Below, piece after piece: positions 10,698 to 19,602 of a stretch of 64,000 nt of DNA. Made by a program: the position numbers and the translations under genes. The notes under the pieces are model-generated. The model saw nothing but the letters and a program-made list of their open reading frames with translations, did not search any database and was not told the origin of the DNA. How positions within the stretch are numbered: the stretch's first letter is position 1; each line of letters opens with the position of its first letter. Origin of the DNA: an uncultured Robiginitomaculum sp. (GTDB lineage: Bacteria; Pseudomonadota; Alphaproteobacteria; Caulobacterales; Maricaulaceae); the NCBI GenBank assembly GCA_938015875.1, contig CALLXE010000025.1, forward strand, positions 1-64,000, read 5' to 3'.

Positions 10698-11297
10698 TCA
10701 GGCTGATATTTGTAAAATTTCTTTAATGCGCGCTTGCAGGTCCGGCACAGCTTTCGCCTCAAACCATGGATTGGCTTTTAACCAGCGATTATTGCGCGGA
10801 CTGGGATGGGGCATCGGGAAGAGGTTTTCGCCGCAGCCTGCGCGAGTCTGAACCCGCTCGGTCAAGGTCATTTTCGGGGTCCCTGCAAATCGGGAATCCA
10901 TAGCGTGTTTCCCGATCACCAATGTCAGCGCTATGCCGGGCATATGTGCCAGTAACCGGCCATGCCAAGTCGGGGCGCATTGCGGGCGCGGCGGTAAATC
11001 ACCCCCGGCGCCGGTCCCCGGAAAACACATGCCCATAGGTAAAACAGCGATGCGGCCCGTATCGTAAAATTCACTTTCGCTTATGCCCATCCAGCGGCGC
11101 AGACGAACCCCGGACGGATCCTGAAACGCAATATCTTTTTCGTGTGTAATTCGGCCGGGCGCTTGGCCCGTAATTAAAATCTTTGCGCGGGGATCAATTT
11201 GAAAAATCGGATTCGGGCCCAAGGGCAAATCTTTGCAAAGTGTGCAGGCGCGCAAAGATTGCAGCAGTGCGTCTAATCCGGGTGAAGGCGGCGTCAT
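10698..11297 (-). CDS. Uracil-DNA glycosylase superfamily protein
   Basis: The 199-residue protein belongs to the UDG superfamily, whose members remove uracil or related damaged bases from DNA. An N-terminal ACTLCKDLPLG cysteine pair is followed by ITGQAPGR at 42-49 (corresponding to the catalytic GQDPY or GEAPG loop) and by HPSPRNNRW at 164-172 (the DNA minor-groove HPSP loop). The lone CxxC pair at Cys18/Cys21 is not enough to call a family 4 or 5 iron-sulfur enzyme with confidence. Its start overlaps the recF stop by four bases, so it is translated from the recF transcript, consistent with a DNA repair role. Confidence 0.85.
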   Translation of the reverse strand: MTPPSPGLDALLQSLRACTLCKDLPLGPNPIFQIDPRAKILITGQAPGRITHEKDIAFQDPSGVRLRRWMGISESEFYDTGRIAVLPMGMCFPGTGAGGDLPPRPQCAPTWHGRLLAHMPGIALTLVIGKHAMDSRFAGTPKMTLTERVQTRAGCGENLFPMPHPSPRNNRWLKANPWFEAKAVPDLQARIKEILQISA

Positions 11298-12436
11298 CCG
11301 CGTGCCGTGACCGCGCCGCTGCTGATTTCAAACATTTGCGCGCGACCGTCAAAAGCATCAAACAGGTTTGCGTCTGTGCCGGTCATAAAGACTTGCGCCT
11401 TCAGGCTTAACAATTCTTCTATCAGCGCGGCGCGGCGCGCCTTATCCAAATGCGCGGCAACCTCATCTAACAAAAGGATTGGCCGGCGCGGAGCATCCGG
11501 ATCGTCAGTCGATACAGCCCGGGCTTGGGCTAATATAAGTCCGATCAGCAGGGCTTTTTGCTCTCCGGTCGAGCAGTCAGCTGCGGGCATATTTTTTCGC
11601 GCGTAAACCACGCGCAGGTCAGACTTATGAAGGCCGCGCAGCGTGCGCCCGGCGCTGCGATCTTTGGAACGGTCTGCGCGAAGCTCCGAGCCGATAAAAC
11701 TCTCAACATCAGCCAAGTCCCCGCCGGCGGCAAAGATAGCTTCCGCTTCTCCGTCCAAATGAATATCAGAACGGGGAAAGTCCGTATCATCGCGGGCCGC
11801 AATCTGCGTTTTTAAAAGCGCGACAGTTTTTGCGCGCGCTCCCGCAATCTGAGCGCCGAATGTGGCCATGTCAGCCTCCAGCGCGTCAAACCACAAATCA
11901 TCGTTAATGCCGTCCGATAAAAGTCGGTTTCGTTCTGTGCGAGCCTTTTCGTATCGCAAAGACGCTTTGCCGTGACCGGGCGCGTGAGCAAGCGCGAACC
12001 GATCTAAAAACCGCCGGCGGTCAGAGGCGGGGCCGGTGAACAGGCGGTCTTGGGCGGGAGTCAGCCACATGACGGTCAGAAGCTCAGCAAGTTGCGTTCC
12101 GGTGGCAGCACGCCCGTCAATACGCACGCTGCGGCGACCGGGATTTGCCGGCACTTGCCCGACACCGATCGCGACCGGGTCGTCGCCGCCGATCGTGAGG
12201 CGCCCCGCCACAGCCCAAACATCGGCAGCCACCCCGCCGCCGTCTTTTCGGGCAAAATCAGCCAATTGCGCGCGGCGCATGCCTCGCCCCGGCGTCAGTA
12301 ATGACACAGCTTCCATAAGATTGGTTTTACCGGCGCCATTGGACCCATAAAGCACAACAGGGCTGGCTGTCAGCGCCAGATCAAGATCGATATAGTTTCG
12401 AAAATCGGTCAGGCGCAGGGCGGCGATATGCGCCAT
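11294..12436 (-). CDS. recF: DNA replication and repair protein RecF
   Basis: RecF is an SMC-like ATPase that loads RecA at gaps with RecO and RecR. The 380-residue protein has N-terminal LRLTDFRNY, Walker A GSNGAGKT at 31-38, the ABC-type signature STGEQKALL and Walker B ILLLDEVAAHLD. It lies 36 bases after dnaN, the common dnaA-dnaN-recF order, and is followed by the overlapping UDG-like gene. Confidence 0.96.
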   Translation of the reverse strand: MAHIAALRLTDFRNYIDLDLALTASPVVLYGSNGAGKTNLMEAVSLLTPGRGMRRAQLADFARKDGGGVAADVWAVAGRLTIGGDDPVAIGVGQVPANPGRRSVRIDGRAATGTQLAELLTVMWLTPAQDRLFTGPASDRRRFLDRFALAHAPGHGKASLRYEKARTERNRLLSDGINDDLWFDALEADMATFGAQIAGARAKTVALLKTQIAARDDTDFPRSDIHLDGEAEAIFAAGGDLADVESFIGSELRADRSKDRSAGRTLRGLHKSDLRVVYARKNMPAADCSTGEQKALLIGLILAQARAVSTDDPDAPRRPILLLDEVAAHLDKARRAALIEELLSLKAQVFMTGTDANLFDAFDGRAQMFEISSGAVTARG

Positions 12437-12472
12437 AAAAAACCCTTTCCCGCAGCAAGCACGCCGATCAGG

Positions 12473-13576
12473 TTAAACCCGAAGCGGCATCAGTACGAAC
12501 AGCGCGCCGGCATCTTCCGGATCTTTCACCAGCGCCGGAGCGGCCGGGTCAGCAAGGTGCATAATCAGGCTGTCGCCTTCGATTTGCCCGGAGACATCGA
12601 GCAAATATTTGGCGTTAAACCCGATCTCAAGCGCTTCTGCGCTGTAATCGACAATCAGGTCTTCGTGTGCCATGCCGCTTTCCGGATTATTGACGGCCAG
12701 TTTCAGGCTGTCCTCAGAAAGAGTCATCTTCACGCTGCGGGACTTCTCGGCTGAGATCGTCGCAACCCGGTCAACGGCTTTGGCAAAAACGCTGTTATCC
12801 AGCACTAATTCCTTATCGTTATTTTTCGGAATGACGCGGTCATAATCCGGGAACGTCCCGTCGATCAGCTTTGACGTCAGAACCGCATTGCCAAGGCCAA
12901 ATTTTATTTTGGCTTCAGAAACTGAAACGGACACATCCCCGGAGACGCTGTCGAGAAGACGGCGCAACTCGGCGACGGTTTTGCGCGGCACGATAACGCC
13001 GGGAAGGCCCTCGGCGCCGGCCGGAATATCCGTCTCGGCAAGCGCAAGGCGGTGACCGTCCGTAGCCACAGCCCGAAGCTTATCACCGGAGGCATGGACA
13101 TAAATACCGTTCAGATAATAGCGGGTCTCTTCAGTGGATATCGCAAATTTAGTCTTATCAATCAGTCGCGCCAAAGCGCTCGCCGGCATAGCAAAATTAT
13201 TTGTAAATCCGTCCGCTGTCATTGCGGGGAAATCCGCAGGCGGAAGCAGCGGCAGAGTAAAGTGAGACCGTCCGGCATCAACCTCAAGACGGCCGTCAAC
13301 GCCGACGCCAAAAGACACTTCGGCCCCGTCCGGCAATTTACGGGCAATTTCATAAAGCGTATGAGCAGGCGCGGTGACCTGGCCACCACTTGATACGGAC
13401 GCGTCCGTGGCTTCGGACACTTCGATGTCCAAATCGGTTGCCACTAATGTCAGGCGGCCATTATCGGCGCTCATTAAGACATTAGACAATATCGGAATCG
13501 TGTTTCTGCGCTCCACAACGTTTTGTACATGACCCAGTGCGCTCAACAGCGCAGCCCGTTCAATAGAAAATTTCAT
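12473..13576 (-). CDS. dnaN: DNA polymerase III beta sliding clamp
   Basis: The beta clamp encircles DNA and tethers polymerase III and other clamp-binding proteins. The 367-residue protein has three clamp repeats: an N-terminal MKFSIERAALLSALGHVQNVVERRNTIPILSN and a C-terminal domain ending in FVLMPLRV, the partner-binding pocket region. ATG 13576 gives the conserved MKFSIER start; the upstream extension to 13618 is not conserved-looking. It follows dnaA with about 147 bases between them, enough for its own promoter. Confidence 0.97.
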   Translation of the reverse strand: MKFSIERAALLSALGHVQNVVERRNTIPILSNVLMSADNGRLTLVATDLDIEVSEATDASVSSGGQVTAPAHTLYEIARKLPDGAEVSFGVGVDGRLEVDAGRSHFTLPLLPPADFPAMTADGFTNNFAMPASALARLIDKTKFAISTEETRYYLNGIYVHASGDKLRAVATDGHRLALAETDIPAGAEGLPGVIVPRKTVAELRRLLDSVSGDVSVSVSEAKIKFGLGNAVLTSKLIDGTFPDYDRVIPKNNDKELVLDNSVFAKAVDRVATISAEKSRSVKMTLSEDSLKLAVNNPESGMAHEDLIVDYSAEALEIGFNAKYLLDVSGQIEGDSLIMHLADPAAPALVKDPEDAGALFVLMPLRV

Positions 13577-13723
13577 AATCCGTCCGTCTTTGTCTGTTGG
13601 GCGTAGGGGATTCCCCATCGCCCGGAGACAACATCATAAGCGCATTTACCATATATTAAACCCCTAAAGGCGTAAGGCCCGGGGATTATTCAGCGCAAAC
13701 AGGCCGCAAGTCAGCGGCAAGCC

Positions 13724-15199
13724 CTAGCTTTTAAGCGCTTCGACCACAGCTTCGATATTTGCATTCAAAACCGGATCTTGCGCGCGAAGCTCTTCAATGC
13801 GTTTAACCGCGTGAATAACGGTCGTGTGGTCCCGTCCGCCAAAGCGGCGGCCAATATCTGGCAGGCTGCGGGTTGTCATGGTTTTGGCCAAATACATAGC
13901 GGCCTGCCGGGGGCGGGCAATCGCGCGGGCACGGCGTTTAGACAACATGTCGTCCATCGTAATACCGAACTGCTTGGCGGCCGCTTTTTGAATTTTATCG
14001 ACCGTAGGCCGCATGCCGTTATTATAGCGGCTGTGATTTAAGGCCTCTTGGACACTCTCAAGGGTCAAAGGCTTACCAAGAAATTCGCTGCGGGCGACGA
14101 CTTGGTTAAACGCACCTTCGAGGTCCCTCGGCGTTGCATTAATGCGCGCGGCCAAATGGTCACGGGCCTGCTCCGGCATAGCCAGTTGCGGATTTCCGGA
14201 CATGCGCTTGCCTTCGATCAGGCGGTCAAGAATACGGCGACGCAAATCATAATCGGCCGGTCCGATATCACAAAGAAGGCCACCGCACAGATATGACTTC
14301 AGCCGGTCAGAAGCTTTTGTTATGGCATGCGGATGACGATCCGTTGCCAATAAGACCTGACGGCCGTCTCCGACAAGGCTGATGAGCGTATGCAGCAGTT
14401 CTTCTTGGCTGCCCGGTTTATCGGCAATGAAATGAGCATCATCAATAATCAGCAGATCAACATCGCGCATTGAGCGCTTAAACGTTTCAATGGCGCTGCG
14501 CCCTTGGCCGCGCACGGAAGTGACAAAGCTCGCGACAAATTGCTCAGAGCTGATCATGTGAACGCGGCGCTCAGGATCGTCCAGCTCGATTTGGTTTTTG
14601 ACAGCGTGCAGCAAATGGGTTTTGCCCATGCCGTGCGGGCCGTGAATGACAACGGGATTATATTGGCTGGAACGCGACGCGGTGACTTTGCGGGCCACGG
14701 CATGCGCCAGTTCATTTGTCGGGCCGACGACAAAATTATCAAATGTAAACCGGTCAGTGCGCACATCGCGAAGTCTTGCTGCGGCCGGCGATGATAAAGC
14801 TTGCGGCCCTGAGATTTGCAGATTTGGCGCGGCCGGCTCTGACGGTAGCGTTGCGGCGTCGTTAAAAGCGGCGAGTTTCAGGCCGGTTGCCGGCGCGGCC
14901 GCCGCGTCTCCGACGGCGTCCTTAAAATCCTCGGCAAGACCGACGACGATTTGGCGCGGGTCACGGGCGCTCCATAGCGTTTGTATTTTACGGCCATAAT
15001 CATTGACGATGCGGCCGGAAACAAATTTAGACGGCGCGATTAACCGAACAACGGACTCGCTTGCGCTGTGCAGGGACAGACGGGCCGTCCATGATCTGTG
15101 CGCATTATCGCCAAGCAAGCTTTTAAGATCAGATTGCACATCAGCCCATATGTGACGGGCACTTTGGGTGGGCTGTTGTTTTGGCGTGACATCATTCAT
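13724..15199 (-). CDS. dnaA: Chromosomal replication initiator DnaA
   Basis: DnaA is the AAA+ initiator that binds DnaA boxes and opens the origin. The 491-residue protein has domain I (residues about 10-85, IWADVQSDLKSLLG) and a linker rich in Ala and Pro. Domain III begins at FTFDNFVVGPTN and has Walker A GPHGMGKT at 187-194 and Walker B LLIIDDAHF. Domain IV carries the helix-turn-helix signature GGRDHTTVIHAVKRIE. I chose ATG 15199 (MNDVTPK) since AGGGA sits six bases upstream; a longer frame to 15271 lacks such support. It is transcribed away from rpsT, behind a 543-base non-coding region that may carry regulatory sites. Confidence 0.97.
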   Translation of the reverse strand: MNDVTPKQQPTQSARHIWADVQSDLKSLLGDNAHRSWTARLSLHSASESVVRLIAPSKFVSGRIVNDYGRKIQTLWSARDPRQIVVGLAEDFKDAVGDAAAAPATGLKLAAFNDAATLPSEPAAPNLQISGPQALSSPAAARLRDVRTDRFTFDNFVVGPTNELAHAVARKVTASRSSQYNPVVIHGPHGMGKTHLLHAVKNQIELDDPERRVHMISSEQFVASFVTSVRGQGRSAIETFKRSMRDVDLLIIDDAHFIADKPGSQEELLHTLISLVGDGRQVLLATDRHPHAITKASDRLKSYLCGGLLCDIGPADYDLRRRILDRLIEGKRMSGNPQLAMPEQARDHLAARINATPRDLEGAFNQVVARSEFLGKPLTLESVQEALNHSRYNNGMRPTVDKIQKAAAKQFGITMDDMLSKRRARAIARPRQAAMYLAKTMTTRSLPDIGRRFGGRDHTTVIHAVKRIEELRAQDPVLNANIEAVVEALKS

Positions 15200-15340
15200 T
15201 TGCGGTTCCCTGCCCATTATCCCTGTTGACGCCGGACATGTTCCGGCTCGGGTCAAAGTGCCTCTCGGCAATTTGACATAACTTTCCTGTGGCCCTGAAA
15301 CGTGTTCAAAACCTGAATTCTTACCACATGATGTGAAATT

Positions 15341-15367
15341 GCTGCGGTTTAGTCTGTAAACCGCAGC
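15341..15367. repeat. Perfect 11-bp hairpin upstream of dnaA
   Basis: GCTGCGGTTTA (15341-15351) and TAAACCGCAGC (15357-15367) pair fully around a five-base loop. No T-run follows on either strand. It lies about 140-170 bases upstream of the dnaA start, so it could form in the dnaA leader RNA or bind a dimeric regulator. Confidence 0.75.
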
Positions 15368-15672
15368 GCATTCGACGAACCGTGTCTGCGTGATAATACC
15401 GTCTGTCCTGCAGCGTATTTATCAATGCCCCCTCTCGGTTCTGCCCCTCTTAAAGCGGAGGAAAACCATCCCGTCAACGTGATAAAATTAACTTTTTATG
15501 CGATTTTTTTATTGACTCAAAAAAACCTAAAAAACCCAACGGCTTGCGCGCCGTACAACTTTTTAAAAAGTTTTCTTGACTCTCAAGGGCCGGTTTTGGC
15601 AGGGGCCGGAAAAGTACGGCCATAGTGGGTTTTTCGCCCCTTTTACGCGCGTGTAACCCGCAGACTTACCAC

Positions 15673-15698
15673 AAAAAAAGACCCCCAAACGGGGGCCT
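15673..15698 (-). terminator. rpsT intrinsic terminator
   Basis: On the minus strand a GCCCCCGTTTGGGGGTC hairpin is followed by seven T (A-run 15673-15679 on the plus strand). It ends the rpsT transcript before the dnaA upstream region. Confidence 0.88.
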
Positions 15699-15742
15699 GA
15701 TTTAAGTCTTGGCACACCGCGAAAGCGGCGAAAAATCTGTAT

Positions 15743-16009
15743 TTAAGCGCTCATCGCTTTGACGCGCTTAGACAAGCGGGACACTTTGCGCGCGCCTGTA
15801 TTTTTGTGGAAAACACCTTTATTTACGGCGCGCATCAATTTCGGCTCTGCAACGGACAAGGCCGCAGCTGCCGCGCTTTTGTCGCCGGAAGCAATCGCTT
15901 CTTCGACAGTGCGAAGGGATGAACGAACAGAAGAGCGGCGATCACGGTTGATCACAGTCTTACGGGCCATTTTGCGAACGGCTTTTTTAGCAGATGAAGT
16001 ATTGGCCAT
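15743..16009 (-). CDS. rpsT: 30S ribosomal protein S20
   Basis: S20 binds 16S rRNA early in 30S assembly. The 88-residue, strongly basic protein has the typical start [18 protein letters not shown], a long helical body and C-terminal [24 protein letters not shown] motif precedes the start. It has its own terminator and lies upstream of dnaA on the same strand, as in other Caulobacter-like genomes. Confidence 0.96.
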   Translation of the reverse strand: MANTSSAKKAVRKMARKTVINRDRRSSVRSSLRTVEEAIASGDKSAAAAALSVAEPKLMRAVNKGVFHKNTGARKVSRLSKRVKAMSA

Positions 16010-16176
16010 GATGGCTCCTGTAAATTAGCGTCATATAAGAGCGCGCGGCGAAGCCGGGCTTACGCTCCGTTAAACTCAAGCCGCGCTATTAGACCCTCAG
16101 GCGGGAGGCGTCAACACTGAAATCAGCAGTTTTTCAGCGGCCTTAGCTATATAGACAGCCCGCGCCCGGCGGATGG

Positions 16177-16950
16177 CTATTTATTGGTAAAATGCGGTTT
16201 ACGCTTTTCTATGAAGGCGCTCATGCCCTCTTTTTGATCATGGGTTGTAAACATGGACTGAAACAGGCGACGCTCATATTGAATACCCTGAGACAGGGTC
16301 GTCTCAAAGGCGATGTTCAGCGTTTCTTTGGTCATCATCGCAGCAATGCGCGATTGGGCCGCGATTTTATCCGCCGCTTCCATAACCGTTTCCATCAAAG
16401 CGTCCGGCGCAACCACGCGGGATACAAGGCCTGAGCGCTCGGCTTCTGCGGCGTCCATCATGCGACCGGTGAGGCACAAATCCATCGCTTTGGATTTGCC
16501 GACCGCCCGGATCAGGCGCTGCGTGCCGCCAATGCCGGGCATAACGCCCAGATTAATCTCAGGCTGACCGAATTTGGCATTGTCCGCGCAGATAATAAAG
16601 TCGCACATCATTGCAATCTCGCACCCGCCGCCCAGCGCGTAGCCGGCAACTGCAGCGATGATCGGTTTGCGAAACCGCTCTATCGCGGTGAAGCTCTCGA
16701 AACGATTGTCTAAAAACAGATCAATATAGCCGTCAGACTGCATTTCCTTGATATCTGCGCCGGCAGCAAAGGCCCGTTCGCTGCCCGTCAAAACAACGCA
16801 GCCAATGGCGTCGTCAGCCGCGAAGCTTTCAAGGGCGATCGCCACTTCGCCCGCCAGTTCCTTACACAAAGCATTCAGCGCTTTAGGTCGGTCCAGTTTG
16901 ATTACGCCCACATGTCCCTGAACAGAGACTTCGATTGTTTCATAGGCCAT
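16177..16950 (-). CDS. Enoyl-CoA hydratase
   Basis: This crotonase-fold enzyme hydrates trans-2-enoyl-CoA in fatty acid beta-oxidation. The 257-residue protein carries the oxyanion-hole segment FAAGADIKEM and both catalytic glutamates: Glu111 in GGGCE and Glu131 in GQPEINLG, corresponding to Glu144 and Glu164 of the rat enzyme. Its length fits the short-chain mitochondrial-type hydratase. It lies upstream of rpsT-dnaA on the same strand, an order also found in Caulobacter. Confidence 0.93.
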   Translation of the reverse strand: MAYETIEVSVQGHVGVIKLDRPKALNALCKELAGEVAIALESFAADDAIGCVVLTGSERAFAAGADIKEMQSDGYIDLFLDNRFESFTAIERFRKPIIAAVAGYALGGGCEIAMMCDFIICADNAKFGQPEINLGVMPGIGGTQRLIRAVGKSKAMDLCLTGRMMDAAEAERSGLVSRVVAPDALMETVMEAADKIAAQSRIAAMMTKETLNIAFETTLSQGIQYERRLFQSMFTTHDQKEGMSAFIEKRKPHFTNK

Positions 16951-17084
16951 AATTGCGCCGCCTTTATAAATGAGTTTCAGTCATATTTAATTTAAAGGCC
17001 TTTTAGGGTGCACTTGCAGGACTGTCACCGGGAAAAGGTGGCCGGCGTATTGGCGCGCACACAATCGCCCGCTATAGGATAGCC

Positions 17085-17567
17085 ATGGACGACACGATTA
17101 TCATATCGCCGGCGGCAGAGCCGCTGCCGCCTGAAAAACCCGCCACTTCAGGGGATATCGCTGCGCGCATCGCGCAAATATCGGGCGGCGCGTTAATTAT
17201 CGGCGGACTGATCGGCTTTGCCGGCTTTGGTCTGTACCCGCTGTTTTCAGGCCAAGGCCTTCGCGAGTTCTTTATATCGCTGATTGTTCCGTTTTTAATC
17301 AGCCTGATCGCCGTCGTGCCGGGCGCGCTGCTTTATTGCACCGCAAAACACGTCCTGACCTGCGGGCCGGGATATGGCCCGGGCGCGATTGCCGCCGTCC
17401 TGTCCCTGCCCCCCTTGGTCTTTGCTGCCTTTATACTTCCGAGGCTCGGCGTGACGGATTTTGCCTCGCGCGCAGCATGCGGCATTGCCGGCGCGCTGCT
17501 TTTTATCTGGGGGCTGTCACTGATCCGGGGGCGGTATAAGCGGCAAGATAAGGCGCGCATCACATAA
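17085..17567 (+). CDS. Small four-helix membrane protein, unrecognised
   Basis: I do not recognise a family. The 160-residue protein has a Pro-rich cytoplasmic-looking N-terminus (about 1-30) and four hydrophobic segments at about 32-54, 60-85, 97-120 and 128-148, ending in a basic tail RGRYKRQDKAR. The helices are rich in Gly, Ala and Ile. AGGA lies just before ATG 17085. It is a single gene, divergent from the enoyl-CoA hydratase. Confidence 0.75.
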   Translation: MDDTIIISPAAEPLPPEKPATSGDIAARIAQISGGALIIGGLIGFAGFGLYPLFSGQGLREFFISLIVPFLISLIAVVPGALLYCTAKHVLTCGPGYGPGAIAAVLSLPPLVFAAFILPRLGVTDFASRAACGIAGALLFIWGLSLIRGRYKRQDKARIT

Positions 17568-17665
17568 TTGTGCAGTTGTAGCCCTTGAGCCCGGGCATCT
17601 GCGCGCTTAGGTTATCAGTATAAATATAAGAGAGAGCCGCTTTTCACCCCCTAACTTGCGAGCTT

Positions 17666-18247
17666 ATGATGATGAAACTAAAAACATTGACCTTAACAGC
17701 GGCCGCAGCCGTGCTTGCAGCCTGCGCAACGGCAACACCTTACCAACCGGCGGCGAAACCCGGCGCGTCCGGATTTTCCCAAACTAAAATCCAAACCGAT
17801 CGCTATACCGTGGCATTTTCAGGCAACTCACTGACGAACCGCGAAACTGTTGAAACTTATTTACTGTATCGCGCCGCAGAAGTGGCCCTTGAAAACGGCT
17901 ATAGCCATTTCGCTTTGGACGAAAAAGACACAGAGAAAAACACGCGCACTGTGTCAACCGGATTTGGCTATAGAGACCCGTTTTACCGCCGGCATGCATT
18001 TCACTACGATTTCTACCACCCGCGCCGCGGTTGGGGTTACGGCTATAATGCCTTTGGCCCAAGCCGTTTCGGGCGGCGCGGCTTTGATCCGTTTTGGGAT
18101 GATTTCAACACACGCGAAGTTACAAAATATAAGGCTTACGGCAATGTTCGCCTGCTTCGGGGCGATAACGGCAATGCTTATAATGCCCGCGAGGTCGTGG
18201 AGAACTTAAGCCCGAAATTGGTCTATCCGGCCGCGAATGCAGGCTAA
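17666..18247 (+). CDS. CC0125/CC1285 family lipoprotein
   Basis: The 193-residue protein has a lipoprotein signal with lipobox LAAC (Cys20). It then shows YTVAFSGNSLTNRETVETYLLYRAAEVALENGYSHFAL, which matches the CC0125/CC1285 lipoprotein family known from Caulobacter and relatives, of unknown function. The middle is rich in Tyr, Phe, His, Gly and Arg, as usual for the family. Three ATG codons in a row (17666, 17669, 17672) make the exact start uncertain by two residues. A strong terminator follows. Confidence 0.85.
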   Translation: MMMKLKTLTLTAAAAVLAACATATPYQPAAKPGASGFSQTKIQTDRYTVAFSGNSLTNRETVETYLLYRAAEVALENGYSHFALDEKDTEKNTRTVSTGFGYRDPFYRRHAFHYDFYHPRRGWGYGYNAFGPSRFGRRGFDPFWDDFNTREVTKYKAYGNVRLLRGDNGNAYNAREVVENLSPKLVYPAANAG

Positions 18248-18272
18248 GCCTTAAAGGCCTGAAGCAAGCCTG

Positions 18273-18302
18273 AAAACCGCCGCTCGCCCGGCGGTTTTTT
18301 TT
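18273..18302 (+). terminator. Terminator of the CC0125-type gene
   Basis: AACCGCCG and CGGCGGTT form a GC-rich stem with a short loop, followed by a run of eight T on the plus strand. It ends transcription before the glycosyltransferase gene. Confidence 0.88.
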
Positions 18303-18345
18303 ATGTCATAGAGACTTCACCTTATGCCTGTAGGAGCAGCAGCCT

Positions 18346-19497
18346 GTGAAGATAATGATCGTGACAGATGCCTGGGAGCCGCAAATGAACGGCGTGGTCA
18401 GAACCCTGATGCGCACAGTTGCGGCCTGCCGCAACGCCGGACACGAAGTTGAAGTCATTGCGCCGTCTGACGGTTATTTCACCCTGCCCCTGCCGACCTA
18501 TCCGGATATACGGCTCGCCCCGTTTGCTTTTAAAGATGTTGAGCGGCGCATGATCAGGTTTGGCCCGCAGGCCATTCATATTGCCACAGAAGGCCCGCTC
18601 GGTCAGGCTGCGCGGGCCATGTGCATAAAATGGAAACTGCCCTTCACCACCAGTTACCACACGAAATTTCCGGAATATATCAAAGCCCGGTTCCCATTTA
18701 TTCCCCTGTCATGGCCTTACAAATTTGTGCGCAACTTTCACAATAGCGGCGGGCGCACTATGGTCACGACGGAATCGATGAAAGACTTTTTACTGCCGCA
18801 GGGCTTTACCAATTTAGACGTCTGGGCGCGCGGCGTAGATCTGGCGCAATTTCATCCCGGACAAAAAAATAATCCGGACGATGTCTATGACGGGTTGCCC
18901 CGCCCCGTCTTTGTCAATGTCGGCCGGGTTGCCGTCGAGAAAAACATTGAAGCCTTTTTAGATTTGGACCTGCCCGGCAGTAAAGTCGTTGTCGGCGACG
19001 GTCCGCAGCTTGACGCGCTTCGGAAAAAATATCCGGATATTCGCTTTACCGGCTCAAAGCTCGGGCAGGATTTGGCGCGGCATTTTGCAGACGCCGACGT
19101 CTTTGTTTTTCCCAGCCGCACCGACACATTCGGACTCGTGAATATTGAGGCAATGGCCTGCGGAACACCGGTCGCGGCCTATCCCGTCTCGGGGCCGGTT
19201 GACATTATACCGGGGTCAAACGCCGGCATATGTGATGAGGATTTGCGCGCGGCATGCCTTGCGGCGCTTAACCTGTCACCGGATGATTGCGTAGCCCATG
19301 CCCGTAATTATTCGTGGGAAGCCGTATCAGACATTTTCATGTCCTATCTGACCCCGCAGTATAAGCCGACAGCGCGTAAGCGGTGGCGACGGATCCGGCG
19401 CCTGACTCGGCTGGCAAGCAGCCCGTTTCATTTCTTAAAACGTAATTTTCGCCGCGCCCGGCGCATCGTGATGGGCAAGCCCGTTCCGAAAGAGTAA
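18346..19497 (+). CDS. GT4 family glycosyltransferase, alpha-mannosyltransferase-like
   Basis: The 383-residue protein is a GT-B fold, family 4 glycosyltransferase. The N-terminal domain starts VTDAWEPQMNGVVRTL and has the TSYHTKFPEY segment. The C-terminal donor domain has VNVGRVAVEKNIEAFL and FPSRTDTFGLVNIEAMACGTPV, the E-x7-E-like region in the form seen in GDP-mannose-dependent mannosyltransferases of the MgtA/PimB type. Donor and acceptor are inferred only. The start is GTG 18346, with AGGAG at 18332-18336. The C-terminus is very basic, which suggests attachment to the membrane surface. It likely works in glycolipid or polysaccharide synthesis. Confidence 0.88.
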   Translation: MKIMIVTDAWEPQMNGVVRTLMRTVAACRNAGHEVEVIAPSDGYFTLPLPTYPDIRLAPFAFKDVERRMIRFGPQAIHIATEGPLGQAARAMCIKWKLPFTTSYHTKFPEYIKARFPFIPLSWPYKFVRNFHNSGGRTMVTTESMKDFLLPQGFTNLDVWARGVDLAQFHPGQKNNPDDVYDGLPRPVFVNVGRVAVEKNIEAFLDLDLPGSKVVVGDGPQLDALRKKYPDIRFTGSKLGQDLARHFADADVFVFPSRTDTFGLVNIEAMACGTPVAAYPVSGPVDIIPGSNAGICDEDLRAACLAALNLSPDDCVAHARNYSWEAVSDIFMSYLTPQYKPTARKRWRRIRRLTRLASSPFHFLKRNFRRARRIVMGKPVPKE

Positions 19498-19512
19498 CGG
19501 GCATCTCGCAGT

Positions 19513-19546
19513 AAAAAAGCCCGCCTTTGAAAAATCAAAGGCGGGC
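19513..19546 (-). terminator. Terminator of the porin gene
   Basis: A 12-bp perfect stem GCCCGCCTTTGA/TCAAAGGCGGGC with a four-base loop is followed on the minus strand by six T (A-run 19513-19518). It sits between the converging glycosyltransferase and porin genes; on the plus strand no T-run follows. Confidence 0.88.
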
Positions 19547-19602
19547 CGGGGTCAGTTTACCGGACTTAGAGTTCAGAGCGCTCCAATCTCCATAAACCCC
19601 TT

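Larger units (their letters stand above)
15200..15742. other. dnaA-rpsT intergenic region, possible dnaA regulatory or origin-proximal DNA
   Basis: These 543 bases have no supported gene. The stretch 15480-15575 is strongly AT-rich. It contains a perfect 11-bp hairpin (15341-15367), two copies of CTTACCACA (15319 and 15664) and two GACTC sites (15513, 15579) matching the CcrM recognition pattern GANTC. I find no consensus TTATCCACA DnaA box. In relatives of Caulobacter the origin lies near but not always beside dnaA, so this may be promoter DNA only. Confidence 0.45.

Noticed and set aside
15425-15625. 66-residue plus-strand frame in the dnaA upstream region
   Set aside because: No ribosome binding site, AT-driven composition and no recognisable domain; more likely chance within regulatory DNA.
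15319-15672. CTTACCACA repeats as DnaA boxes
   Set aside because: They differ from TTATCCACA at three positions, so calling them DnaA boxes is not supported; kept only as an unexplained repeat.
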